Positions 17,557 to 26,147 are shown, numbered from the stretch's first letter. The stretch is 64,000 nucleotides of DNA from Actinobacteria bacterium OV450 (GCA_001298555.1 LJCW01000357.1:46512-110511), one strand, 5' to 3'. Numbers and translations: made by a program. The notes: generated by a model from the sequence alone, not told the origin.

Positions 17557-17593
17557 TTGTCCACAATGCCCCGGCTGTCCACCAAGATCCACA
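17557..17593 (+). promoter_or_regulatory. DnaA-box cluster upstream of yraN-comM-dprA
   Basis: TTGTCCACA at 17557-17565 is an exact match to the preferred Streptomyces DnaA box. CTGTCCACC (17575-17583) differs at one position, and AGATCCACA (17585-17593) keeps the TCCACA core. The three lie on the same strand within 37 bases. This suggests DnaA binding outside oriC, either for transcription control of the downstream operon or DnaA titration; that role is inference. Confidence 0.55.
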
Positions 17594-17638
17594 GAGTGGG
17601 CGCGGCCGCGGGACCGTCGGTGGCGGAGGTGGTGCCCG

Positions 17639-18010
17639 ATGAACGCGCAGGGCGTGGCACGACAGGCATTGGGGCGGTACGGCGAGGAGCTCGCGGCGCG
17701 GCGGCTGGCGGAGGCCGGGATGACCGTGATCGCGCGGAACTGGCGGTGCCGCAGCGGGGAGATCGACATCGTCGCGCGGGACGGGGACGCCCTCGTCGTG
17801 TGCGAGGTCAAAACGCGCCGGGCGGGGGACTTCGAGCACCCCATGGCAGCCGTCCGGCCCGGCAAGGCCGAGCGGCTGCGCCGGCTCGCGGGACGCTGGC
17901 TCCCCGACCACGGAGGACCGCCCCCGGGCGGGGTGCGCATCGACCTCGTGGGAGTCCTCCTGCCGCGGCGCGGCGCGCCCGTCGTGGAACACGTCCGGGG
18001 GGTGGCGTGA
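17639..18010 (+). CDS. yraN: YraN/UPF0102 family endonuclease-fold protein
   Basis: The protein has 123 residues from ATG 17639 with GGAGG nine bases upstream. The restriction-endonuclease-like core is seen as GRYGEELAARRLAE, SGEIDIVARDG and CEVKTRRAGDFEHP (the D-x(n)-ExK metal motif). The role is unproven but the family is linked to recombination and DNA processing. The TGA overlaps the comM ATG by one base. Confidence 0.92.
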   Translation: MNAQGVARQALGRYGEELAARRLAEAGMTVIARNWRCRSGEIDIVARDGDALVVCEVKTRRAGDFEHPMAAVRPGKAERLRRLAGRWLPDHGGPPPGGVRIDLVGVLLPRRGAPVVEHVRGVA

Positions 18011-19644
18011 TGGGCTTCGCACGAGCCTGCTCGGTGGCCCTCGTGGGCGTCGACGGCGTGGTCGTCGAGGTCCAGGCCGACCTGGAGCCCGGACTCGCCG
18101 CCTTCACGCTGGTGGGCCTGCCCGACAAGACCCTGGTCGAGAGCCGGGACCGGGTCCGGGCCGCCGTCGTGAACTCGGGCGCCGCGTGGCCGCAGAAGAA
18201 GCTCACCGTCGGGCTCAGCCCGGCCTCCGTCCCGAAATCGGGCGCCGGATTCGACCTGGCCGTCGCGGCCGCCGTCCTGGGCGCTGCCGAGGTGATCGAC
18301 CCCGCCGCCATCGCCGACCTCGTCCTCGTCGGGGAGCTGGGGCTGGACGGCCGGGTGCGGCCGGTGCGGGGCATCCTGCCCGCGGTCCTCGCCGCGGCCG
18401 ACGCCGGATACCGCAACGTCGTGGTGCCGCAGCAGTGCGCCGCCGAGGCCATGCTCGTCCCCGACGTCAGCGTGCTCGGCGTGCGCAGCCTGCGGCAGCT
18501 GATCGCCGTCCTCACCGACGGGCAGGTCCCCGAGGAGGAGGCACCGGATCCGCCAGGACGGCCGGACCCCATGCTGGCCGGGCTGGTGGTCCCGGGCGCG
18601 GGGCTCGGCACCGGGATCTCCCGTGCCCGGCCCGACGGGGACGAGGCCCCGGACATCCCCGATCTCTCCGACGTCGCCGGGCAGCACGCCGCCCGCCGGG
18701 CCCTGGAGGTCGCCGCGGCCGGGGGCCACCACCTCTTCCTCAGCGGGCCACCGGGCGCCGGCAAGACGATGCTGGCCGAGCGGATCCCGTGGATCCTGCC
18801 GCCGCTGTCCCGGCAGGACTCCCTGGAGGTCACCGCCGTGCACTCGGTCGCGGGCATCCTCCCGCCCGGCGAACCACTGGTCGCCCGGCCGCCGTACTGC
18901 GCACCCCACCACTCCGCGACCATGCAGTCCCTGGTCGGCGGCGGAGCGGGCGTACCCCGGCCCGGGGCGGTCTCGCTGGCCCACCGCGGCGTGCTGTTCC
19001 TGGACGAGGCCGCCGAATTCAGCACCAAGGCCCTGGACGCGCTGCGCCAGCCCCTCGAATCGGGGCACGTGGTCATCGCCCGGGCCGCCGGGGTGGTGCG
19101 GCTGCCGGCCAGGTTCCTCATGGTGCTCGCGGCGAACCCCTGTCCGTGCGGGCGCCACACCCTGCTCGGGGCCGGCTGCGAATGCCCGGCCTCGGTGATC
19201 CGGCGCTACCAGGCCAGACTGTCCGGGCCCCTGCTGGACCGGGTGGACCTGCGGGTGGAGGCCGAGCCGGTCACCCGCTCCGACCTGCTCGGCCGCGGCG
19301 GCCGCGGGGAGTCCACGGTGGCCGTCGCCGACCGGGTCCGCGAGGCCAGGGACCGCACCGCGGCCCGGCTCGCCGACACGCCGTGGCGGCTCAACGCGGA
19401 GGTCCCCGGACACGAGCTGCGGACCCGCTGGCAGGCCGCCCCCGGCGCGCTCGCCCAGGCCGAACGGGACCTGGAGCGCGGACTGCTCACCGCCCGCGGG
19501 CTCGACCGGGTGCTGCGGGTCGCCTGGACCGTCGCCGACCTGCGGGGCCGGGACCGCCCCGATGCGCTGGACGTGGCCGTCGCCCTCGAACTGCGGACCG
19601 GCATCGCACGGGGCGCCGCCCAGGCACTGGGAGCCGCGTCGTGA
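18010..19644 (+). CDS. comM: ComM/YifB family AAA+ ATPase (Mg-chelatase-like)
   Basis: This 544-residue protein has an N-terminal Lon-protease-like fold (PGLAAFTLVGLPD...VPKSGAGFDLAVA), then the Mg-chelatase-type AAA+ domain with Walker A GPPGAGKTM and Walker B VLFLDEAAEFS. A cysteine zinc-ribbon insertion (NPCPCGRHTLLGAGCECP) and the C-terminal Mg_chelatase_C region follow. ComM is a hexameric helicase that extends branch migration of integrating DNA in naturally competent bacteria. In Streptomyces it may act in recombination after conjugation. It is coupled at both ends by overlaps. Confidence 0.94.
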   Translation: MGFARACSVALVGVDGVVVEVQADLEPGLAAFTLVGLPDKTLVESRDRVRAAVVNSGAAWPQKKLTVGLSPASVPKSGAGFDLAVAAAVLGAAEVIDPAAIADLVLVGELGLDGRVRPVRGILPAVLAAADAGYRNVVVPQQCAAEAMLVPDVSVLGVRSLRQLIAVLTDGQVPEEEAPDPPGRPDPMLAGLVVPGAGLGTGISRARPDGDEAPDIPDLSDVAGQHAARRALEVAAAGGHHLFLSGPPGAGKTMLAERIPWILPPLSRQDSLEVTAVHSVAGILPPGEPLVARPPYCAPHHSATMQSLVGGGAGVPRPGAVSLAHRGVLFLDEAAEFSTKALDALRQPLESGHVVIARAAGVVRLPARFLMVLAANPCPCGRHTLLGAGCECPASVIRRYQARLSGPLLDRVDLRVEAEPVTRSDLLGRGGRGESTVAVADRVREARDRTAARLADTPWRLNAEVPGHELRTRWQAAPGALAQAERDLERGLLTARGLDRVLRVAWTVADLRGRDRPDALDVAVALELRTGIARGAAQALGAAS

Positions 19645-20951
19645 CCGCCGTCCACGGTCCCGGGCGGAGCGGGGACTCCGACACCGCCGACGCCACCGCC
19701 GGCACCGCCGCCGGCGCCGGGCGGGGCGAGGGGGACGGGCCGCCCGACGGGACCGCGCGGGCGGACGGGACGGGGCCCGGCGGCGGGCCCGGAGCCGAGC
19801 TGCTGGCACGGGCCGCGCTGAGCCGGGTGCTGGAGCCCGGCGACGAGCACGGCGGGCGGTGGCTGCGCGAACACGGCGCCGTCGGGCTGATACGGCTGCT
19901 GACCGGCCCCGAAACCGAGGCGGCGGCCCTGACCGGCGTCGGCGGGCAGCGGCTCGCCGGCTACCGCAGACGGGCCGCGCTCGCCGACCCCCGGCGGGAC
20001 CTGGCGAGCGCCGCCCGCGACGGCGGCCGCTTCATCTGCCCCGGCTCACCCCACTGGCCGACCCAGCTGGACGACCTCGGAGACGCCCGGCCCGTCGGGC
20101 TCTGGGTCCGGGGCGGACCGGACCTGCGGACCTGGGCGCTGCGCTCCGTCGCCGTGGTCGGGGCCCGGGCCTGCACCCCGTACGGCGCCCACATGGCCCA
20201 GACCCTGGCCGCCGGGCTCGCCGAGCGGGGCTGGGTCGTCGTTTCCGGGGCGGCCTACGGGGTCGACGCCGCGGCCCACCGCGGAGCCCTCGCCTCCGGT
20301 GGCGCCACCGCCGCGGTACTCGCCTGCGGGGTGGACACCGCCTACCCCCGCGGCCACGCCGGGCTGCTCGGCCGGATCGCCGCCCAGGGGCTCGTCCTCG
20401 GGGAGCTGCCGCCCGGCAGCCACCCCACTCCGAGCCGGTTCGTGCTGCGCAACCGGGTCATCGCCGCACTCACCCGGGGCACCGTGGTGGTGGAGGCCGC
20501 CCACCGCAGCGGCTCTCTCGTCACGGCCCGGCGGGCCCAGCAGCTCGGCCGGTTCACCATGGGCGTCCCCGGACCCGCCACCAGCAGCCTCTCGGCCGGA
20601 GTGCACGAACTGCTGCGCGGCGAAGCCGTCCTCGTCACGGACGCCGCGGAGGTGGTGGAGCTCGTCGGCACCATGGGCGAGCTGGCCCCCGAGCGGCGCG
20701 GACCGGTGCTCGCCCGGGACCTGCTGGACCGGGACACCGCCCGGGTGCTCGAAGCACTGCCGGCCGGCCGCCCCGCGCAGCCGGACGACATCGCCCTCGC
20801 CGCGGGCACCGGCACCGATGAGGTCATCGGCAGACTGTACGAACTTCACTCTCTGGGGTTCGTCGAACGGCAGGGCGATGGCTGGCAGTTGACCACACAA
20901 TCACCTGAAGGAGGCACACAAACCGGTGGTGCCCGGCGAGGCGGTCGTTGA
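19641..20951 (+). CDS. dprA: DNA-processing protein DprA
   Basis: The protein has 436 residues from GTG 19641, sharing GTGA with the comM stop. An extra Gly/Asp-rich N-terminal 55 residues precede the SAM-like region. The DprA Rossmann core follows, with VAVVGARACTPYG, VSGAAYGVDAAAHRGAL, ACGVDTAYPRGH and FVLRNRVIAAL...VVEA...SGSLVTA. A C-terminal winged-helix region (ALPAGRPAQPDDIALAAG) completes it. DprA loads RecA on incoming single strands. It completes a yraN-comM-dprA operon. Confidence 0.94.
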   Translation: MTAVHGPGRSGDSDTADATAGTAAGAGRGEGDGPPDGTARADGTGPGGGPGAELLARAALSRVLEPGDEHGGRWLREHGAVGLIRLLTGPETEAAALTGVGGQRLAGYRRRAALADPRRDLASAARDGGRFICPGSPHWPTQLDDLGDARPVGLWVRGGPDLRTWALRSVAVVGARACTPYGAHMAQTLAAGLAERGWVVVSGAAYGVDAAAHRGALASGGATAAVLACGVDTAYPRGHAGLLGRIAAQGLVLGELPPGSHPTPSRFVLRNRVIAALTRGTVVVEAAHRSGSLVTARRAQQLGRFTMGVPGPATSSLSAGVHELLRGEAVLVTDAAEVVELVGTMGELAPERRGPVLARDLLDRDTARVLEALPAGRPAQPDDIALAAGTGTDEVIGRLYELHSLGFVERQGDGWQLTTQSPEGGTQTGGARRGGR

Positions 20952-21160
20952 CCTGGGGCGTTCCGGTGAAAGAGTGAAGCCGATGAGAGACGCGGTCTTC
21001 CCGCCGGCAGCCGCCGGGACCGAGCGCCAGGCGCCGGTCCCGGGTCGCCCGCGTGAGTCAGGACGCCGCTGCGCCCCCGCGCGATCCCGTACTCTTCGCG
21101 CACCGCGACACTTCCGTCACGCTACGCTCCCAAGGAATCCGGCTCCGGCAAAGGCGAAGC

Positions 21161-21997
21161 ATGCCCCAGCACACCTCAGGGTCCGACCGCGCTGCGGTGC
21201 CCCCCGCTGCCCGCGGCAGCGTGCGGTCCACCGCGCCCTCGTCCCTGGAGGTGCTCTGGCGCTCGTACAAGGAGAGCGGTGACGAGCGGCTGCGGGAGCA
21301 GCTGATCCTCCACTACTCACCCCTGGTCAAGTACGTGGCCGGCCGGGTCAGCGTGGGCCTGCCGCCCAACGTGGAACAGGCCGACTTCGTCTCCTCCGGG
21401 GTCTTCGGGCTGATCGACGCCATCGAGAAGTTCGACATCGACCGGTCCATCAAGTTCGAGACGTACGCGATCACCCGGATCCGCGGCGCGATGATCGACG
21501 AGCTGCGTGCCCTGGACTGGATCCCGCGCTCGGTCCGGCAGAAGGCGCGGGCCGTGGAGCGGGCCTACGCCACCCTGGAGGCACAGCTGCGGCGCACCCC
21601 GACCGAGCACGAGGTTGCCGCCGAGATGGGCATCGCCGTGGAGGAACTCCACACCGTGTTCAGTCAGTTGTCGCTGGCCAACGTGGTCGCCCTGGAGGAG
21701 CTGCTGCACGCCGGCGGTGAGGGCGGCGACCGCCTCTCGCTGATGGACACCCTGGAGGACACCGCCGCAGACGACCCGGTCGAGGTCGCCGAGGACCGCG
21801 AGCTGCGCCGGCTCCTGGCCCGGGCCATCAACACCCTGCCCGAACGCGAGAAGACCGTGGTCACGCTCTACTACTACGAAGGCCTCACCCTGGCCGAGAT
21901 CGGCAACGTCCTGGGCGTCACGGAGAGCCGCGTCAGCCAGATCCACACCAAGTCCGTGCTCCAACTGCGCGCAAAGCTGGCGGATGTGGGCCGGTGA
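21161..21997 (+). CDS. whiG: RNA polymerase sigma factor WhiG
   Basis: This 278-residue FliA-type sigma factor starts MPQHTSGSDRAAVPP. Region 2 is seen as LVKYVAGRVSVGLPPNVEQADFVSSG, and the motif FDIDRSIKFETYAITRIRGAMIDELR follows. Region 4 is LPEREKTVVTLYYYEGLTLAEIGNVLGVTESRVSQIH. WhiG commits Streptomyces aerial hyphae to sporulation, and its action is held back by an anti-sigma partner (RsiG with c-di-GMP, encoded elsewhere). The later ATG was chosen over upstream in-frame starts because it matches the known protein's N-terminus and length. Confidence 0.95.
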   Translation: MPQHTSGSDRAAVPPAARGSVRSTAPSSLEVLWRSYKESGDERLREQLILHYSPLVKYVAGRVSVGLPPNVEQADFVSSGVFGLIDAIEKFDIDRSIKFETYAITRIRGAMIDELRALDWIPRSVRQKARAVERAYATLEAQLRRTPTEHEVAAEMGIAVEELHTVFSQLSLANVVALEELLHAGGEGGDRLSLMDTLEDTAADDPVEVAEDRELRRLLARAINTLPEREKTVVTLYYYEGLTLAEIGNVLGVTESRVSQIHTKSVLQLRAKLADVGR

Positions 21998-22025
21998 GCT
22001 TGCACCGCCTCCGTAGAGTGGACGT

Positions 22026-22607
22026 GTGCCCAGGATTCGAGCGGCCTCCGTGGCCGAGCACCGGTCGATGCAGCGCGGCGCCCTGCTGGACGCCGCGCGC
22101 TCCCTGTTGTCCGAAGGCGGGACGGAAGCGCTGACCTTCCCCGCCCTGGCGGAGCGCACCGGCCTCGCCCGGTCCTCCGTGTACGAGTACTTCCGCTCCC
22201 GCGCGGCCGTGGTCGAAGAGCTGTGCGCAGTGGACTTCCCCGTCTGGGCCGCCGAGATCGAGGCGGCCATGGAGCGGGCGCAGTCCCCGGAGGCCAAGGT
22301 CGAGGCCTATGTGCGGAGCCAGCTCGGGCTGGTCGGGGACCGGCGCCACCGGGCGGTGGTCGCCATCTCGGCCAGCGAGCTGGACGCGGGGGCGCGCGAG
22401 AAGATCCGCGCCGCGCACGGAGGGCTCGTGGCGATGATCGTCGAGGCGCTCGCGGCCCTCGGCCACGAGCAGCCGCGGCTCGCCGCGATGCTGCTCCAGG
22501 GCGTGGTCGACGCGGCGGTCCGGCGCATCGAGCTCGGCGCCGCCGAGGACCCCTCCGTCGTCACCGAGGCGGCCGTGGCCATGGCCCTCGGGGGCGTACG
22601 GGGCTGA
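22026..22607 (+). CDS. TetR family transcriptional regulator
   Basis: The protein has 193 residues from GTG 22026. The N-terminal HTH reads ARSLLSEGGTEALTFPALAERTGLARSSVYEYFRSRAAVVEE, typical of TetR. The ligand domain is not assignable. It lies 28 bases after whiG in the same direction. Its 3' end overlaps the convergent M23 peptidase gene by 47 bases, which could matter for mutual expression. Confidence 0.88.
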   Translation: MPRIRAASVAEHRSMQRGALLDAARSLLSEGGTEALTFPALAERTGLARSSVYEYFRSRAAVVEELCAVDFPVWAAEIEAAMERAQSPEAKVEAYVRSQLGLVGDRRHRAVVAISASELDAGAREKIRAAHGGLVAMIVEALAALGHEQPRLAAMLLQGVVDAAVRRIELGAAEDPSVVTEAAVAMALGGVRG

Positions 22608-23082
22608 AGCCCGCCCCCGGGCCGTCCGGGGCCGTGAACGGCAGGAGCCTCGGGGCGGGGCGGGGGAGCAGCGTCAGCGGGTTCAGGTACGTGGTCCCGG
22701 ACAGCAGGCCCCAGTGCAGGCACGGGCTCCCGCAGTGCGAGCCCTCCGTGAGGACCGCGACCACCTGGCCCGCCGTGACCTCCTCGCCCTCCGCCACCAG
22801 CGGCCGGACCGGCTCGTACGTGGTACGCAGGCCGCCCGGCAGGGTCAGGGACAGGACTCCGCGGCCGGCCACCAGGCCCGCGAAGTGGACCCGGCCCGGG
22901 CCGACCGCCCGGAGTTCCGCGCCCACCGGGGCCGCCAGGTCGACCCCGCGGTGCCCCGCCGCGTACGGGGTCGGGGGCGGATCCCACCAGCGGGCCACCA
23001 CGAGTGGCGGCGGGAGCGGGCGGGCGCCCGGTGCCCATGCCTGGGCCAGGGTCAGGAGCAGCGTGAGCAGCAGTGTCGTCAT
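22561..23082 (-). CDS. M23 family metallopeptidase (LytM-like), secreted
   Basis: The product has 173 residues from ATG 23082, starting with a short signal peptide (MTTLLLTLLLTLAQAWAPG). The LytM core shows the zinc ligands in HRGVDLAAPVG and the HCGSPCLHWGLL motif, with the usual GGLRTTYEPV and EEVTAGQVVA segments. It probably cleaves or binds peptidoglycan peptides. It is short for the family (catalytic domain only), followed by a Pro/Arg-rich tail read from the strand opposite tetR. Confidence 0.82.
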   Translation of the reverse strand: MTTLLLTLLLTLAQAWAPGARPLPPPLVVARWWDPPPTPYAAGHRGVDLAAPVGAELRAVGPGRVHFAGLVAGRGVLSLTLPGGLRTTYEPVRPLVAEGEEVTAGQVVAVLTEGSHCGSPCLHWGLLSGTTYLNPLTLLPRPAPRLLPFTAPDGPGAGFSPVRPRGPWPRPPR

Positions 23083-23123
23083 GTGCTCCAGGTTGGCGCG
23101 CCGTCGCGCAGCGTGAGCGCGCC

Positions 23124-23150
23124 TGTGGACGGCCGACCCGTTGTGGACAA
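23124..23150 (-). promoter_or_regulatory. Two DnaA boxes upstream of rpsB
   Basis: TGTGGACAA (23142-23150) is the exact reverse complement of TTGTCCACA. TGTGGACGG (23124-23132) is the complement of CCGTCCACA, which fits the relaxed Streptomyces consensus. They are 18 bases apart in the same orientation, between the M23 gene and rpsB. A role in DnaA control of rpsB-tsf or in titration is inference. Confidence 0.5.
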
Positions 23151-23333
23151 CGGCGTCACCTGGCATACCGCCCGGTCCCGTACACTTCTTACGGCGATCC
23201 GGGTCACCGGGTCGACTTCGCACGCCCCAGCACCAGCCGCTCAGGCCGGTTGCAAGCGTCTCTCGGTCCCCTTCGTCGGGGGCAGGGCGCGGTGGGGCGT
23301 CAGGAACCAAACCGAGAAACCAAGGAGATGGCC

Positions 23334-24233
23334 ATGGCCGTCGTAACGATGCGGGAGCTGCTGGAGAGCGGCGTCCACTTCGGTCACCAGACCCGTCGCT
23401 GGAACCCGAAGATGAAGCGCTTCATCTTCACCGAGCGCAACGGCATCTACATCATCGACCTGCTCCAGTCGCTGTCGTACATCGACCGCGCCTACGAGTT
23501 CGTCAAGGAGACCGTCGCCCACGGCGGCTCCATCATGTTCGTCGGTACGAAGAAGCAGGCCCAGGAGGCCATCGCCGAGCAGGCGACGCGCGTCGGCATG
23601 CCGTACGTCAACCAGCGCTGGCTGGGTGGCATGCTCACCAACTTCTCCACCGTCTACAAGCGCCTCCAGCGTCTGAAGGAGCTTGAGGCGATCGACTTCG
23701 ACGACGTCGCCGCGTCGGGTCTCACCAAGAAGGAGCTCCTGGTCCTCTCCCGCGAGAAGACCAAGCTGGAGAAGACCCTCGGTGGTATCCGCGAGATGTC
23801 GAAGGTTCCCAGCGCCGTCTGGATCGTCGACACCAAGAAGGAGCACATCGCCGTCGGTGAGGCGCGCAAGCTCCACATCCCGGTCGTCGCGATCCTCGAC
23901 ACCAACTGCGACCCCGACGAGGTCGACTACAAGATCCCGGGCAACGACGACGCGATCCGCTCCGTCACCCTGCTCACCCGCGTGATCGCCGACGCCGTCG
24001 CCGAGGGCCTCATCGCCCGCTCCGGCGCTGCGACCGGTGACTCGAAGCCGGGCGAGAAGGCCGCCGCCGAGCCGCTCGCCGAGTGGGAGCGCGACCTCCT
24101 CGAGGGCGAGAAGAAGGCCGACGACGCCGAGGCCGCCCCGGCCGAGGCCGCTGCCGAGGCCGCTGCCGAGGCCCCCGCTGCCGAGGCGCCCGCCGCCGAG
24201 GCCGCCCCGGCCGCCGACGCCGAGCAGGCCTGA
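23334..24233 (+). CDS. rpsB: 30S ribosomal protein S2
   Basis: The protein has 299 residues and starts MAVVTMRELLESGVHFGHQTR at ATG 23334, six bases after AAGGAG; ATG 23328 abuts the Shine-Dalgarno and is rejected. The S2 core is complete (RRWNPKMKRFIFTERNGIYIIDL; NQRWLGGMLTNF). A long Ala/Glu-rich actinobacterial tail ends the protein. The 250-base leader holds a plausible -10 box (TACACT at 23181) but no clear -35. It pairs with tsf downstream, as in most bacteria. Confidence 0.98.
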   Translation: MAVVTMRELLESGVHFGHQTRRWNPKMKRFIFTERNGIYIIDLLQSLSYIDRAYEFVKETVAHGGSIMFVGTKKQAQEAIAEQATRVGMPYVNQRWLGGMLTNFSTVYKRLQRLKELEAIDFDDVAASGLTKKELLVLSREKTKLEKTLGGIREMSKVPSAVWIVDTKKEHIAVGEARKLHIPVVAILDTNCDPDEVDYKIPGNDDAIRSVTLLTRVIADAVAEGLIARSGAATGDSKPGEKAAAEPLAEWERDLLEGEKKADDAEAAPAEAAAEAAAEAPAAEAPAAEAAPAADAEQA

Positions 24234-24245
24234 CCCACTGAGAGC

Positions 24246-24267
24246 GCCCGGCGTTCACGCGCCGGGC
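24246..24267 (+). terminator. Hairpin between rpsB and tsf
   Basis: GCCCGGCG (24246-24253) pairs with 24260-24267 around a six-base loop, 12 bases after the rpsB stop. There is no T-run. It probably attenuates read-through into tsf or protects the rpsB 3' end. Confidence 0.5.
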
Positions 24268-24368
24268 ACTCACAGCACGGACGATGACGGCGGGGGAGCC
24301 GCGCCACGAGCGCGGCGCCTCCGCCGTTCACCCGTAGATCTACGACTTCGAGAGAGAATCACAGACTC

Positions 24369-25205
24369 ATGGCGAACTACACCGCCGCTGACGTCAAGAA
24401 GCTCCGCGAGCTCACCGGCGCCGGCATGCTGGACTGCAAGAACGCGCTCGTGGACGCCGACGGTGACGTCGAGAAGGCCCAGGAAGCCCTCCGCATCAAG
24501 GGCCAGAAGGGCGTCGCCAAGCGCGAGGGCCGTTCTGCCGAGAACGGTGCCGTCGTCTCCCTGATCGCCGACGACAACACCTCCGGTGTCATCGTCGAGC
24601 TGAAGTGCGAGACGGACTTCGTCGCCAAGGGCGAGAAGTTCCTGGCCGTCGCCAACGAGCTGGCCGCCCACGTCGCCGCCACCTCCCCGGCCGACATCGA
24701 GGCGCTCCTCGCGTCCGAGATCGCGCCCGGCAAGACCGTCACCGCTTTCGTCGACGAGGCCAACGCCAACCTCGGCGAGAAGATCGTCCTGGACCGCTTC
24801 GCGCAGTTCACCGGCGGTTACGTGACCTCGTACATGCACCGCACGATGCCCGACCTGCCGTTCCAGATCGGCGTCCTGGTCGAGCTCGACAAGGAGAACG
24901 CGGACGTCGCCCGCGGCGTCGCGCAGCACATCGCCGCGTTCGCCCCGCAGTGGCTGTCCGCCGAGGACGTCCCGGCCGAGAAGGTCGAGTCCGAGCGTCG
25001 CATCGCCGAAGAGGTCACCCGCGCGGAGGGCAAGCCCGAGGCTGCCATCGCCAAGATCGTCGAGGGTCGCGTCAACGGCTTCTTCAAGGAGGCCACCCTC
25101 CTCGGCCAGCCGTACGCGCTGGACAACAAGAAGTCCGTCCAGAAGGTTCTGGACGAGGCCGGTGTCACCCTGAAGCGCTTCGCGCGCATCAAGGTCGGCA
25201 TCTGA
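24369..25205 (+). CDS. tsf: Elongation factor Ts
   Basis: The protein has 278 residues and starts MANYTAADVKKLRELTGAGMLDCKNAL. The UBA domain is followed by the core with the TDFVAK motif that inserts into EF-Tu, and two subdomains. EF-Ts recycles EF-Tu-GDP. Length and start match the family. Confidence 0.98.
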   Translation: MANYTAADVKKLRELTGAGMLDCKNALVDADGDVEKAQEALRIKGQKGVAKREGRSAENGAVVSLIADDNTSGVIVELKCETDFVAKGEKFLAVANELAAHVAATSPADIEALLASEIAPGKTVTAFVDEANANLGEKIVLDRFAQFTGGYVTSYMHRTMPDLPFQIGVLVELDKENADVARGVAQHIAAFAPQWLSAEDVPAEKVESERRIAEEVTRAEGKPEAAIAKIVEGRVNGFFKEATLLGQPYALDNKKSVQKVLDEAGVTLKRFARIKVGI

Positions 25206-25290
25206 GTCCGTCCGTACACGACGGACACCGGACCCCGGTAGGGTCTGAAGCAGTCGTCCGCGCACGCGCGCAGCGACCGCAGATCTGACG

Positions 25291-25343
25291 AGGAGGCCAT
25301 TGCCGTAGAGGGAACCGCGAGGACCCACCGGCAATGGCCTTCT
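25291..25343 (+). terminator. Hairpin between tsf and pyrH (attenuator-like)
   Basis: Bases 25291-25305 pair with 25329-25343 (15 bp with one wobble, core AGGCCATTGCCG) across a 23-base loop, followed directly by TCGTATG. The stem sits only 25 bases before the pyrH ATG and close to its Shine-Dalgarno. It could be the tsf terminator or a regulatory stem in the pyrH leader. Confidence 0.6.
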
Positions 25344-25367
25344 TCGTATGTGCACGAGGAGATCTCC

Positions 25368-26147
25368 ATGAATCAGGGCGTGGACCCCCACACCGCTTCC
25401 GACGACAAGAGCGACCACGACAAGAAGGGCCGCCGCTTCATGCTGAAGCTGTCGGGCGAAGCCTTCTCCGGTGGTACAGGGCTGGGCGTCGACCCCGACG
25501 TCGTCCATGCCATCGCGCGAGAAATCGGCGCGGTGGTCCGTGGCGGCGCGGAGATCGCCGTCGTGATCGGCGGCGGGAACTTCTTCCGCGGCGCCGAACT
25601 CCAGCAGCGCGGCATGGACCGTGCGCGGTCCGACTACATGGGCATGCTGGGCACCGTCATGAACTGCCTCGCCCTCCAGGACTTCCTGGAGAAGGAAGGC
25701 ATCGACTCCCGTGTGCAGACCGCCATCACGATGGGCCAGGTCGCGGAGCCGTACATCCCGCTGCGTGCCGTGCGGCACCTGGAGAAGGGCCGCGTCGTGA
25801 TCTTCGGCGCCGGCATGGGCATGCCCTACTTCTCCACCGACACCACGGCCGCCCAGCGCGCCCTGGAGATCGACGCCGAGGCCCTGCTCATGGGCAAGAA
25901 CGGTGTCGACGGGGTCTACGACTCCGACCCGAAGAAGAACCCCGACGCGGTGAAGTTCGACGCGCTGGAGTACAGCGAGGTGCTGTCCCGCGACCTCAAG
26001 GTCGCCGATGCCACCGCCATCACGCTGTGCCGCGACAACAAGCTGCCGATCCTGGTCTTCGAGCTGCTCACCGAGGGCAATATCGCCCGCGCCGTCAAGG
26101 GTGAGAAGATCGGCACGCTCGTGAGCGACCAGGGCACCCGGGCCTGA
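25368..26147 (+). CDS. pyrH: UMP kinase PyrH
   Basis: The protein has 259 residues from ATG 25368 with AGGAGA five bases upstream. It is an amino-acid-kinase fold: RRFMLKLSGEAFSG, AVVIGGGNFFRG, DYMGMLGTVMNCLAL, GAGMGMPYFSTDT and GVDGVYDSDPKKNPDA. It converts UMP to UDP and is usually GTP-activated and UTP-inhibited. Its position between tsf and frr is the classic bacterial order. Confidence 0.98.
   Translation: MNQGVDPHTASDDKSDHDKKGRRFMLKLSGEAFSGGTGLGVDPDVVHAIAREIGAVVRGGAEIAVVIGGGNFFRGAELQQRGMDRARSDYMGMLGTVMNCLALQDFLEKEGIDSRVQTAITMGQVAEPYIPLRAVRHLEKGRVVIFGAGMGMPYFSTDTTAAQRALEIDAEALLMGKNGVDGVYDSDPKKNPDAVKFDALEYSEVLSRDLKVADATAITLCRDNKLPILVFELLTEGNIARAVKGEKIGTLVSDQGTRA

Noticed and set aside
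20926..21282. A 118-codon gene between dprA and whiG with a possible AAGGAGG upstream
   Set aside because: It overlaps the ends of both dprA and whiG in another frame, is Arg/Pro/Ala low-complexity, and the Shine-Dalgarno spacing (11 bases) is poor.
24246..24267. Rho-independent terminator in the classical sense after rpsB
   Set aside because: No T-run follows and tsf is only 100 bases downstream, so it is reported only as a possible attenuator.
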